The notes under the pieces: model-generated
Seen by the model: the letters and a program-made list of their open reading frames with translations, nothing else
Told to the model about the DNA's origin: nothing
The model's database searches: none
Part shown: piece after piece, positions 11,271 through 21,025 of the stretch
Position numbering within the stretch: the stretch's first letter is position 1
Layout: the number at the start of each line of letters is the position of its first letter
Origin: Cladorrhinum sp. PSN259
Lineage: Eukaryota > Ascomycota > Sordariomycetes > Sordariales > Podosporaceae
NCBI GenBank assembly: GCA_033725935.1
Contig: MU867112.1
Location: 186,001 to 250,000, forward strand
Reading direction: 5' to 3'
Length of the DNA stretch: 64,000 bases
Made by a program: the position numbers and the translations under genes

Positions 11271-12060
11271 AATGAATGTTTGTTGGTGTGGGATCTGCTA
11301 AGATTGAGGACGTAGGTACTTGTGGATAAGTGTATCGGGAGACTGATTCTGAGGGTCTATTAATACTTGCTGAATACTAGTGGGTCCATTGTGGTGGTGT
11401 TGAAAGAGAGCCGTGAGAAAATATGTGTGACCGTTCGTCCGGTTATCGTTGTTTCAATTGTAGGTCAGGTGGGCTCCTCCTAGGGAGGGCAGGCGCACAT
11501 GCACGGAATGAAGCCGTCTTCATCCGATGACCAAAGTGTTATTGCGGCAATAGCGTTATCACATTGTATTGAAATTGTGAACCGCTCAAATCCGAAACTC
11601 ATTCACGGAGTTTTTGGATATCAGAAAATCAGATATTCTCAAAATTTAAGTCTGGTTAAAACATCAAGAAAAGAAAGCAACTAACAAACACGGTGCAGAT
11701 CTGTTATCAGTGCCTAATTCAGAGCTAGATTCTTCTACGAACACATTTGAATTACATATGAAGAAAACGGCAGCATGAAGCGATCAGTTATCTAGACAAA
11801 ATATTGGGTCCGCAGACTTTGTCATGGTTCTTGCAAGAAGATGCCCCTTTCCAAAAACAATTAATGTCACCGAATTCCAACTTTCAGTGAGGAAAGCGCA
11901 TCCCCAAAGTATCGCTCCCTCCAAAACCCCCATTATTCCCTCAAACGCTTATTTAAACAAGATCCCAAAAAGAACTGCGAAAGAAATTCCAAAAAAAATC
12001 ATACATTAAAAGATCCAGAAGCTCATCCATCCCCTTTCTCCCGTCCATTCGAAATACCTA
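11271..12060. other. intergenic region
   Basis: Promoter of the 88-aa gene followed by AT-rich DNA. Nothing recognisable beyond short random frames. Confidence 0.5.
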
Positions 12061-12383
12061 TTACTTCTTCAAAAGCCCCCTAATAAACTGAGCCCTCTCC
12101 CTATGCCCCCTCGCAATCTTTTCCCTCCCCCTTTTCAATCTCGCCGGATTAACAAGGTACCCGCCGCCCACGAGCTTTATTTCGTTTGCTCGGCGAAGTA
12201 CCACCGGGGTGGTCTTGGTTTGGAGACATAATTCTGGGTTTTAAACCCTCATTAGTAATTTTTGCAACCAAAAGTTCAAGTTCAAGTTTGTCCTTGAGAG
12301 TGAGGAGCGGACGGGGGGGTATACGCACGACAAGTCCCGTGGGTAGGTCTATCGGCAAAGGTGAGTTGCAGGTTGGCTGGCAT
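12061..12383 (-). CDS. small basic hypothetical protein, 75 aa
   Basis: Exon 1 (12329-12383) encodes MPANLQLTFADRPTHGTC. A 95-bp intron (12234-12328) has a GTGCGT donor, TTACTAAT branch and CCCAG acceptor. Exon 2 (12061-12233) encodes a basic chain with TKTTPVVLRRANEIKLVGGG and a helical Arg/Lys-rich end (REKIARGHRERAQFIRGLLKK). The junction keeps phase and the second exon has clear coding composition. No signal peptide, membrane span or family recognised. An alternative would keep the intronic frame open as coding (LTLKDKLELELL), ending in a different tail. Confidence 0.45.
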
Positions 12384-13648
12384 GATTTTTGGCCTAAACT
12401 AAACTGCAATGCACTAGTTTTAGATAATAGGTAATGTTGGCGGAAGCTTTTCAATAAGTAAACTCTCTGGCGAAGAGGAACTAGTTCCAAGCAAAGAACG
12501 GTTGTAATAATAATTCAAGAGTTCTCCTATTGAAAGGGGGGGTGGGGGGTATTTATACATCAGAAATGCCAAACAGTCAACTCATCTCTCTCTCTTTCTC
12601 TCTCTCTCTCCGTATGTACCACCTACCTTCTTTACATGTGTTTGCTGTGTCTACTACCTTGGGTTACTTAATACGATACCTGCCTCGTGGTTGTTTGAGT
12701 AACATGTATTATACCATGAACTCATAGTGTACTACCTACCGACAGCTTCAATGTTGTGCAACCAAGACACAGACACTACCTAATTGGGGAACCCGAAGTG
12801 TGTTCACAACTTCACCCACGGAAAGCGAGCGGAATATGATTACCCCCGAGGAGAACTAAAGAGAGCATATATGTAGATATGAATTCCGGCGAAGTAATAA
12901 CATGGTGGATAGATAACGCAAGATATTATACCCCCATATACGCGGAAGCGGAAGTATCTACAAGTTCATTTGGCCGAGCGTAGAATAATTTATAGGACTG
13001 AGAAAAGTCGATAAATGTTACCTCTAGAGAATCAAATAACTAAACACATGTCTGTTCTCGCTGATGTAAATATCAATATCCTTGATGTGTAAGAAAAAAT
13101 TCAGAACGTAAGGACGCATTGTGAACGGTGGATAGCGATCATAATTCACAAGAAGCTCGGTATCCCATGTCCACCACAAACCTCTTACTCAAGCTGCTGA
13201 GCTGAAGCCCAGCAAGTTCAAATAACTGTAACTAGATCCCAAAGTAAGGTCAAAGTTCCTCAATTAAAAATCATGTTTATATAAACTCGATCAGAGCAAA
13301 GTAAAATCATAATAGGGATACCATGCAAATGCTGCAACAAAACCAAGCAAAAGGAAGAAATGCAAAAGAAAAGGAGAAGATAAGCAAGTATAAGAGGATA
13401 TAAGAAATATGAACAAAGAAAGAAAATAAGAAATGAAAAAAAAAGTAATGTCAGAAAATCCGAGAAATATAAACAAGAAAAAAAAAAAAGAAAAGGTACG
13501 CAATCTCAAAACAACACCACGGCATGCGAATGCACAGAATGACAATCTAGTAACAGAAAACTCCCATATAACACCACCAACCTCCCTTTCTTCTATTGAC
13601 ACAGACCCTGAGGTTACCAGCTGACTCACTCGTCAACCACACCCCGGT
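12384..13648. other. AT-rich intergenic region
   Basis: CT dinucleotide run near 12580-12610 and A/AAG-rich DNA at 13330-13500. No supported gene. Confidence 0.5.
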
Positions 13649-16144
13649 TCAATAGACTACCCCAACCTCCGTCCTGCTTCTTCCCCAAACATCACAATCA
13701 AATCTATCAACCCTCACAGGCTGAGGACTCAAGAACTCCTTCGAACCCCTAGCGGAAAACAGCGCGCTACCAGTCGGCGGTCTAGCTGTAGGCACCCTCA
13801 CCAACGGCCATCTGCTATTTCCCATATCCTCCTGGGGTTCCTCCACCATCTCCCTGCCACCATCCTCATCCATCAAGAAAACCCCATGTACCCTCCGCCC
13901 ACTCCCATTCACAACACCCGGCCATGTTCTGGTTTTTGCTGGAGCAGTATAACCCCTCCCTCCCAGCCTCCTCCCCTCTCCAGGACCACGGCTGCCCTGC
14001 GATGACCGTCTCGTCACACCAGACGGGGCAAACCCAAACTGACTCCTCGCACCTTGAGGCGGCACAGGCATGAGAGAAGGCGTACCGCTTCTCATACCAC
14101 CAGCAGCAGGGAGCAGGAGTTGTCCGTTTGGACCATACAATTCCGCACAGGGGCGGTGCCGATCATCATCAGAGTACTCGTGCTCGTTATCAGAGGGATA
14201 AGGAGACTCCCAATCCTCGGCACGACCGCGCCAGACTTCCGTACCAGTGGTAAAGACCGACGGGGCTGCGGTTGCGCCATGGTCCATGTCGTAGGGGTCC
14301 GCGTAGGTCGACGCTGGCATTGTGTGGCCCCGGCGGGGAGGGGATCTGGATCTGGATCTGGATCTTGATCGAGAACGGGAAGGGGAACGAGGAAACTGAT
14401 GTTGGCGAGGTGTTGAGGGACGGTATTCACGAGGGGTTGAGGTTCGATGTGGTGACGACAGAGTGCGTCGATGCGCCGAACCGATGGAGGCCCGGTGGGG
14501 TGAAGAAATAGAGGGACGGTGCTGTGAAGAGATAGAGGCGCGGTGGAACTGCCGTGCGCGTTCGAGGAGTTCTCGTTCCCGTTGAAGTTCTTGTTGTCGT
14601 TGAAGGTCTCGTTCGCGTTGGAGCTCTTGCTCGCGTTCGAGTTCGCGTTCCCGTTCCCGTTGCCGTTGAAGTTCGCGTTCGTGTTTGAGCTCTTGCTGGC
14701 GTTTAAGTTCTCGCTCAAGTTGACGGTCTCTCTCGCGTTTGAGATCCCTCTCCCGTTGAAGCTCCCGTTCTCGTGCTTGCTCAAGCTCCCGCTGAAGTTT
14801 GCGTTCCCTCTCTTGCAGTAGCTCTCGTTCTATTTCACGTTCTTGAAGCTCCCGTTCTCTCTCCTTTCGCAGTTGCTCAAGGTGAAATCGCTCGAGGGCG
14901 GCCCGTTCCAACTCCCTGAGCTGCGCCTGATGTTGCTCCCTCTCCTTTCGCAGCTGCTCCTCCCACCGCTCGCGTTCCATTTGAAGTTCGGCTTGGTGCC
15001 GCTCTCTTGACACCTGTCTCGAAATTGAGGAGATTTTCTTTGACCTCGGTAGGCGGTCTTGATCATCAAAGATCTCGCTACTATTGGAAGTATGGCCTTG
15101 GTCACTGCTGGGCGCCTCGTCGTTTGATGGACAATGATTCTTCTCGTCGTCGCTGTCATATTGGAGGTCCTGTTGGGGAGACTGCGCCTGGGCCATGTGA
15201 AGCGCCCCTGAGTTCATGGGCCGTGGCGAAGAGTACTCTTGAGAATCCTCAGTCCATGCCGTACTGCGAGCTATAATAGGAGTTGGCCCGATACCAACCC
15301 CAGTTTGGGTACGGCGGGGGGATGATGGGCCAGGACTCTCGTTCGGCTCGAGGCGGGGGCTGTCGGGATCTGAAGGTGACTCTTTGCCTGTTATCATCAG
15401 AATATCCTTTGCAAAGTGGGCCGCTGACAGTGGCTCCTCACCTTGGTGACGTCCAGGCGATACCTCGATCTGATGTTTGCGATGAGCTGAACGCTTAGGG
15501 GAGGTCTTGATTCGAGTATGAGAGGACGCCGACGCGCGCTTTCCAGCTGGGGACCTACCCCGAGGGAGGGCTGACGATGGACGCTGCTCAGGATCCATAC
15601 CACGCTTCGCATCAGAAGTTGACTGTCTCCGTGGGACCTTGTGCTCCTTCAGCAACACCTTTGGTCGAAGGGGCTCGTCCGGGTACTCCTCGATGTAAGG
15701 CGTCTTCTTGCGGTTGTGTTTCTTTCCAGCTGTCTTCTTCTTGTCCTCCTTCTGTTCCTTCCCTTGACATTTTCCAGTACACCTCGTAGATGTTGAGGAC
15801 CGATGTTTGGTTGCTGTTGAGTGACTGTGATAGGACCCTTCCTCCTCCCCAGACTCCAATGCATCCTCCTCATAAGCCGTATCCTCTCCGTCATCATCGT
15901 CATCAACTTTGCGTAATCCACAGGAACACCTATGAGGACTCCTGTTCTTGTCCTTGGGTGAGCGTTTCCTTCTGGGACTCTTGGATTTGGACTTGGTGGT
16001 GGCGGCCTGCTTCTCGGATTGCTTCGGCTTGTAGACGTATTCGACACCATCGCTTTCACCTGAATCCCACTCGGTAGTTGTAGTAGTACTGGGATCCTCT
16101 GGGGCGAGGTTGCGGTTGCGGTTGCTGTTGCTGTTGCTGCCCAT
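13649..16144 (-). CDS. long low-complexity protein with Glu/Arg coiled coil and RS repeats, 831 aa
   Basis: Single exon. In order: Asn/Ser/Thr-rich start; Lys/Ser/Arg-rich basic segment (about 40-75); acidic stretch with KVDDDDDGEDTAYEED; Ser/Pro/Lys-rich linker; a charged single alpha-helix or coiled coil from about 370 to 545 built of RER/LER/QREL units; tandem S/R-H-R-x-S motifs (about 548-585, e.g. SSPHRASIGSAHR); an uninterrupted SR dipeptide run at about 590-603; and a Pro/Gly/Arg-rich C-terminus ending EVGVVY. RS runs are typical of nuclear, RNA-associated proteins, but there is no RRM or other folded domain, so the role is unknown. The matching DNA (about 14540-15010) is a degenerate codon repeat prone to length change. 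Confidence 0.65.
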   Translation of the reverse strand: MGSNSNSNRNRNLAPEDPSTTTTTEWDSGESDGVEYVYKPKQSEKQAATTKSKSKSPRRKRSPKDKNRSPHRCSCGLRKVDDDDDGEDTAYEEDALESGEEEGSYHSHSTATKHRSSTSTRCTGKCQGKEQKEDKKKTAGKKHNRKKTPYIEEYPDEPLRPKVLLKEHKVPRRQSTSDAKRGMDPEQRPSSALPRGRSPAGKRASASSHTRIKTSPKRSAHRKHQIEVSPGRHQGEEPLSAAHFAKDILMITGKESPSDPDSPRLEPNESPGPSSPRRTQTGVGIGPTPIIARSTAWTEDSQEYSSPRPMNSGALHMAQAQSPQQDLQYDSDDEKNHCPSNDEAPSSDQGHTSNSSEIFDDQDRLPRSKKISSISRQVSRERHQAELQMERERWEEQLRKEREQHQAQLRELERAALERFHLEQLRKERERELQEREIERELLQERERKLQRELEQARERELQRERDLKRERDRQLERELKRQQELKHERELQRQRERERELEREQELQRERDLQRQQELQRERELLERARQFHRASISSQHRPSISSPHRASIGSAHRRTLSSPHRTSTPREYRPSTPRQHQFPRSPSRSRSRSRSRSRSPPRRGHTMPASTYADPYDMDHGATAAPSVFTTGTEVWRGRAEDWESPYPSDNEHEYSDDDRHRPCAELYGPNGQLLLPAAGGMRSGTPSLMPVPPQGARSQFGFAPSGVTRRSSQGSRGPGEGRRLGGRGYTAPAKTRTWPGVVNGSGRRVHGVFLMDEDGGREMVEEPQEDMGNSRWPLVRVPTARPPTGSALFSARGSKEFLSPQPVRVDRFDCDVWGRSRTEVGVVY

Positions 16145-17067
16145 GTTGCCTGATCTTCTCTTGCAGCACCGTAGCTACTGCCTGCGGAACGGTTAAAAGA
16201 CTTTGAAACATTGGCAAAGATGGGGGGATACAATCTGAGGATGAGAAGCGTGGAAACAAGGAACCACATACGTAAGAAGCAGGCGGGAGGAAGGGGGGCT
16301 GTCGAGGAGGATATAAACGTGAGAGGAGACGGAGGATGTGGTGAATGTTCAGTCGTGATGTGATAGCTTGGACGCTGTATTGCAGCCCAACTAGTGGCAA
16401 ATGTTCAAGCCATGTCTTGGATGCATCAAGTTGTCGAAGAAGTTGTCGAGTAAGAGATGATTGCACAAATGGCTTGTGCTGTTTGGCCAGTGCCAGGAAA
16501 TGGAAGAAACAATATAACTATTTCGTGGCAGCAGTCCTTGGGGGTCATCTGTGCCCAAGAAGGGGGGAAACGAAGAATGCGGGTGGCTGACCCGCCATTC
16601 GACGGCAAGCGTGATACGTGGATCGAGGAAACTCGAGCTGCATGGTTGCTTCCAACAAGTCAAAGAATGCAAAGGCCGGAGGAGGAGACCCGATTGGGTC
16701 CCAAAGGGAAAGCACGCCAGAACCAGGCAGGTACCACTTCATCTCACCGTAGCTTCACTTTTTAGCTGACATCGGCAATCCCACACTTGACACTTGTTGT
16801 TGCACATTTGGGCGTGTTCCACATTTTGTATTATTATCACTCGAATTGCATGTGAACAGGATAAATAAAAACAGGACAAGAACGGAAATGTTTATTGGTT
16901 TACAGATTTACGGATTTACGATGGTTGGTGGGATTTCTGACTGGCTCGGTCTTAACCCATTTGCTGCCCAATCCCCTCCCTCCATTTCAGGAATCCACCC
17001 CAAGAAAAAGGTGCACGTTTTTATCTTGACAACGAGTGGGGACAAGTCATCAAGGTGACATTCTTAT
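16145..17067. other. intergenic region between two minus-strand genes
   Basis: Promoter side of the 831-aa gene and 3' flank of the Cys/His-module gene. Overlapping frames on both strands at 16345-16769 lack supporting evidence. Confidence 0.5.
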
Positions 17068-18177
17068 CTAGGAATAACGAGGGGGATGGTCGGAAAAATT
17101 ACCAGGGTAGAAACCAGCAGGACGGTAAGAAGGACCGCCACGGGGGGGCCCAGGGGCAGCAGGGCGCCAGGAAGTGCCAAACATACCCGTGAGGTCGTCC
17201 ATAGGATCGACAAACTCATAACGCCTTCTCTCAGAGCCCTCAGGACTGCGGGATCTAGACATTCTCGCAGCCTCCTCACCTCTTGTCCTTGCCGCGGCCT
17301 CCTCACCTCTCGTCCTTGACCGCTGCCGGGTGAAACGAGGAGGTTCAGGAGGAGGCGGACCATAAGTGGTGGTAGACTTACGGCGAGCTGGACGAGGAGC
17401 ACGGGGACGGGCAGGTTCAGGTGAAGGAGGACGACCATAGCTGTCGGTAGACTTACGGCGACCTGGGCGGGGAACTCCAGGACGAGGTGGGTAGCGGTTC
17501 TCATCACGCCTGGTTCTGGGAGGCTCACGGCAGGGTTCCGGACTGACAGTGCGATACCGCGGTCCTGTACCCCTATTATCGGGCTCCGGACTGACAGTGC
17601 GATACCGCGGTCCGGTACCCCTATTATCCGGTCCCGGGCTGAAAGATCTATACCGGGACCTGGCGCCCCTATTATCAGGCTCCGGGCTGACAGTTCGATA
17701 CTCGGCCCTAGGATCACGGTAGTACCCGGGCTTGGACGGCTCAGGCCTACGCTGCTTAGGACGAGTACTATGTATCCAGCCACCCTTCTCGTCAAGGCTA
17801 ACGTGGACCGTGCCCGTGTGGTTAACACAGTTCCTGTTGTGGCAGTAATAGTACTTACTGTCGCTCAGACTTCTGTGCATCTCCATGCATCCGTAACTGC
17901 AGCTCTTGTCAGTGCACTCCATACAAACGATGGGGTGGTTGGAAGCGAGCCTGACCGGCTCGGGCTGGAAGTCGTCTTTGGAGATGGAAACCCCCTTGTC
18001 GACGAACAAGCGCGAAGGCACGATGAAATTGTTCTGGAGCTCGGTGTACGGCTGTCCGATGTGATATCTACAGGTACGCTGATGGCAGGAAAACTTGTCC
18101 TTGTGGATAGCATAACACTTGACGGTGCAGTTCCATTTACAAGCGGAGCAGGTAACCAAAGCAGGCGGTGCAGCCAT
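17068..18177 (-). CDS. protein with duplicated Cys/His putative zinc module and Arg/Pro-rich repeat tail, 369 aa
   Basis: I start at MAAPPALVTC (18177); the frame is open to 18297, but that extension is less protein-like. Two copies of one ligand pattern are seen. Copy 1: C10, C13, C17, C21, H25, C31-H32, C36, H39. Copy 2: C85, C88, C93, C97, H101, C112-H113, C117, H120. This is C-x2-C-x(3,4)-C-x3-C-x3-H-x(5,10)-C-H-x3-C-x2-H, enough for two zinc ions per copy. Both copies end in an RxC-x2-H element. The rest is disordered: four imperfect 16-residue RYRTVSPEPDNRGTGP units, then Ser-Pro and RRKST motifs and an aromatic/Pro C-terminus. Zinc binding is inferred from spacing, and I do not recognise the module as a named finger. 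SP/RS motifs suggest phosphorylation. Confidence 0.65.
   Translation of the reverse strand: MAAPPALVTCSACKWNCTVKCYAIHKDKFSCHQRTCRYHIGQPYTELQNNFIVPSRLFVDKGVSISKDDFQPEPVRLASNHPIVCMECTDKSCSYGCMEMHRSLSDSKYYYCHNRNCVNHTGTVHVSLDEKGGWIHSTRPKQRRPEPSKPGYYRDPRAEYRTVSPEPDNRGARSRYRSFSPGPDNRGTGPRYRTVSPEPDNRGTGPRYRTVSPEPCREPPRTRRDENRYPPRPGVPRPGRRKSTDSYGRPPSPEPARPRAPRPARRKSTTTYGPPPPEPPRFTRQRSRTRGEEAAARTRGEEAARMSRSRSPEGSERRRYEFVDPMDDLTGMFGTSWRPAAPGPPRGGPSYRPAGFYPGNFSDHPPRYS
17528..17705 (-). repeat. 48-bp in-frame tandem repeat
   Basis: The octamer CTATTATC recurs at 17573, 17621 and 17669, a 48-bp period (16 codons) within the Cys/His-module gene. It encodes three to four RTVSPEPDNRGTGPRY-type units. Copies diverge most at the unit nearest the N-terminus. 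Confidence 0.8.
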
Positions 18178-18560
18178 TTTGCCTGATGTAGATAGAATGT
18201 TATAAAGGATTTCTTTGTGGTTAATAGTCTCGGGTATGTGTTGAGTCAGAATCGTGAATGTTGTGGTGATGGTTTCAAAAAGTCTCAGAGCAGACATTTC
18301 GCCTCTTAAGTAGCCTCTCTCCTTACGACAAAGACAAAGAAGAAATCCGGTGAAAGATAGTTATGGTGATTCAACTTGCTCCTGAACAAAGAGGGACACT
18401 GCGCCTGTTCTTGGTAAACTTTGGTAGAGGACAGAAATAGCATTCGTGACAAGGACAATGCGATTCATGTCTTAATCTGGACAAAAGAGAACAAAGTGAT
18501 AGATATTCAATACAATCCCAAAAAGAAATAAAGACAATAGCATTGTGTGCCAACTTCCGG
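18178..18560. other. promoter region of the Cys/His-module gene and 3' flank of Lunapark
   Basis: Holds the upstream in-frame extension of the 18177 gene (40 codons to ATG at 18297) and AT-rich flank. No other feature was seen. Confidence 0.5.
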
Positions 18561-19803
18561 TTAGTTGCTCCTTTTCCCTTTCCGTTTCCCAACCTGTGCC
18601 GCGAAAGACTCCTCTGACCCGTTAGAATTGACCTTGCTTACTTCAACAATATCACTAGAACTCCTTCCCGCTTCATCATCTGTTGTAGTGTCGCTCTTGT
18701 TCGCCTTCTTTCCCCTGATATTGAGAGCCTCCTGAATAAGCCGCTTTCCTTCGTCAATTTCCCCATTCAGTGCGCCGCATGACATGCACTTCCATTGCCC
18801 CAATTCGGAGAGCGATTTAGTTCCTGGCGGCGCCTGGCCATTGACGAGTCGGCACCTCGAGCAAATCAAGACGATCCTGTTCTTGGCTGCTGTCTCATCC
18901 TCTCCAAGTAGACTGTCAAGAATGCGATCGTACCAGTGTGATTCAGAAGGAGGGGCTAGTCTAGCGGGTGGAACCTGCAAAAACGTCGAAGGTGGTGCTT
19001 TTCCGTCAAATGCGTTGGGCGCGAATTCGGCGATACTATCTCCGGCGATACTAGAAGGAGGGCGAGGGGATGGGCTATCTTGAATTCGAGATGGGGGCAG
19101 AACTGGCGTGACCGAGCGGCGCTGGATGTTCGCTGTCGGAGGAGGCGGCAACCCGGTGCGGGCAGCATGATGTTCCTGGGCGTGATGTTCCTTCCTGCCT
19201 TTGATCTGGCCCTTCTCCCGGTCTTCTTCATCCTCCTCGACCTTCTTCTTGTTCTTCTTTTGTTTGTTCTCGGAGCCGCCGTACTTTTCGAGCAGCTCGA
19301 GCGTCGAGTCGTATCTGGTTGCGTCCTTGAGCTTCTGGATGGTCTTGGCACGCTCCTCTTGCAGGTCCTTGAGTCGCGTGCTTAATCGCTCGATGCGGTA
19401 ATCGAAGAATATCGTCGTGATGGAACGGACAAGCGTGATCAGAACCGGCCCGCCGGCCATGCCTGTCCATTCCAAAGCGCTCATGTGTTTCCATCCTACC
19501 ACCAGCAAGAGGACGACGGCATATACCAGGTAGGCAAATCCGATGTAGAGTGTCGCTAGAACCTTGATCTTCCTCGCTCGTAGTCGACTTTGATCGAGAT
19601 GTGTCTGCGTCGTCTTGATCTTAACCGAGAGAGCCGAGAGCGCCCTCTCGAAGGATGCCGGGGAGGAGTCCTCCTTCTGCAGTATGAGTCGCATTAGCAT
19701 GATGCATGAGCAGAGCCCGCGACACGTGGCAGCGCAACATCCAAGCAGGAAACAAGCAGGAAATGCGCAGCGGGAAACATACCCCCCATCGCCAAAAGGC
19801 CAT
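18561..19803 (-). CDS. LNP1: Lunapark-family ER three-way-junction protein, 378 aa
   Basis: A 7-codon first exon (19783-19803, MAFWRWG) is spliced through a 106-bp intron (GTATGT...CTGCAG) to exon 2 (18561-19676). The short exon matches the Trp-rich N-terminus usual in this family. It continues with ASFERALSALSVKIKTTQ (coiled coil), two membrane spans (VLATLYIGFAYLVYAVVLLLV and the segment around GPVLITLVRSITTIFFDYRI), a second coiled coil (RIERLSTRLKDLQEERAKTI), a Lys/Glu-rich and Pro-rich linker, and the C4 zinc ribbon (ICSRCRLVNG ... WKCMSCGALNGE). Lunapark stabilises three-way junctions of the ER network. The tail after the ribbon is Ser/Lys-rich. Confidence 0.9.
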
Positions 19804-21025
19804 CGTGATGTTGTAAATTTGGCAGTATTGACTGCGCGCGCGCAAAATAAGGGTACAATGCAAGAAAGAGTAATAAACCCGGGCGGCGTGGAGTGAGAGG
19901 AAGCTTCGGAACAAGTGGGCGCGAGGGATGAAATAAAATGAAGGTTGCGACAAATAAAGAAGAAAATAAAGGAATGTAAGAAAGCTTCTTGTGGATGATC
20001 TGGAGTTTCTGAAGCTGGCTGAGGTATGTGGTGGTGTTGTCTTTCCACAACCTTCAACTGCCTGCCCTGCCGGCCTACAGCTCACTTTAAAAAGATGTCA
20101 CCTGAAAGGTCCTTGCAAGCTTCCGACTCCGGGACAAGGAGTTTGAGCTGTGACCTCATTTTAGGGATTTAACGGTCGCCCCGCTATATTCGGATAGACC
20201 CATGACCCGATCCACTCCCGTCCCCCTTTCTCCCCCTTGCAAGTTCCAACTGTTGCGCAAGAATCATTTAAATTTGTTCAAAGCTACATACTTGAGATAT
20301 GTTTCAGGTTTATCTCCTTTTCCTTTCTTTATTTGTAGCTTATACGAGTTCTTCCATAGGTTGGAAGGAGCTGGGTACTGAACAACGCTATCCCAAAGAG
20401 GCTTTCCTGTCATCAAAGGTTTCGACCGGGAGTCAGACAACATGTTATCTCTGATTTTACTTCCCGATCCCGATCTCAATTTCAATTGTAAACCTTGCTG
20501 TGGCACTTGTAAGTAGTGTCAATGAAGATAGATATCCATGCTACAGCACATGCGTGTATCAGTATCTATGCAAGAAAAGGAACCCCACATCGGTGCCGGG
20601 GGCAATCTCAGCTGCTTTGGATCGACCCCGTCAGGCAACGATCCCTGTCGTGGCTCTCAATAATTCCCGATGTTTGGGTTGGACTTGGCGCTGGAAAGGA
20701 ACGGCTGACACAGTGGCTTTGACAAGAGAAGGAACCAAAATTCCCAAACACTTTTTACGTTTCTCAATGGCCAGTTGTTGGATAGTTACGAGATAGAACA
20801 CGCCACGGCTGCGCACACATTTTCTCAAGAGATATTTACATGCGTACCTTGAGCCATATATCTAAACCCACTTCCCGACCACTGCCGACAGCTCACTGAG
20901 GCATCCCTGCGACCAACATTTTGGCGGGTCGACAGTTGTTGCGACTGCCCCTGAGAGCAGCTCAAGACAGAAATTATGTTCCAGGTAGCTATTTCTGATC
21001 ATTGTGCTGGGTTTGCAGGCTGACA
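19804..21025. other. divergent promoter region between Lunapark and the golgin gene
   Basis: Serves the minus-strand Lunapark gene on one side and the plus-strand golgin gene on the other. GTTTGCAG six bases before the golgin ATG looks like an acceptor, so a 5'-UTR intron is likely. No supported gene in between. Confidence 0.5.
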
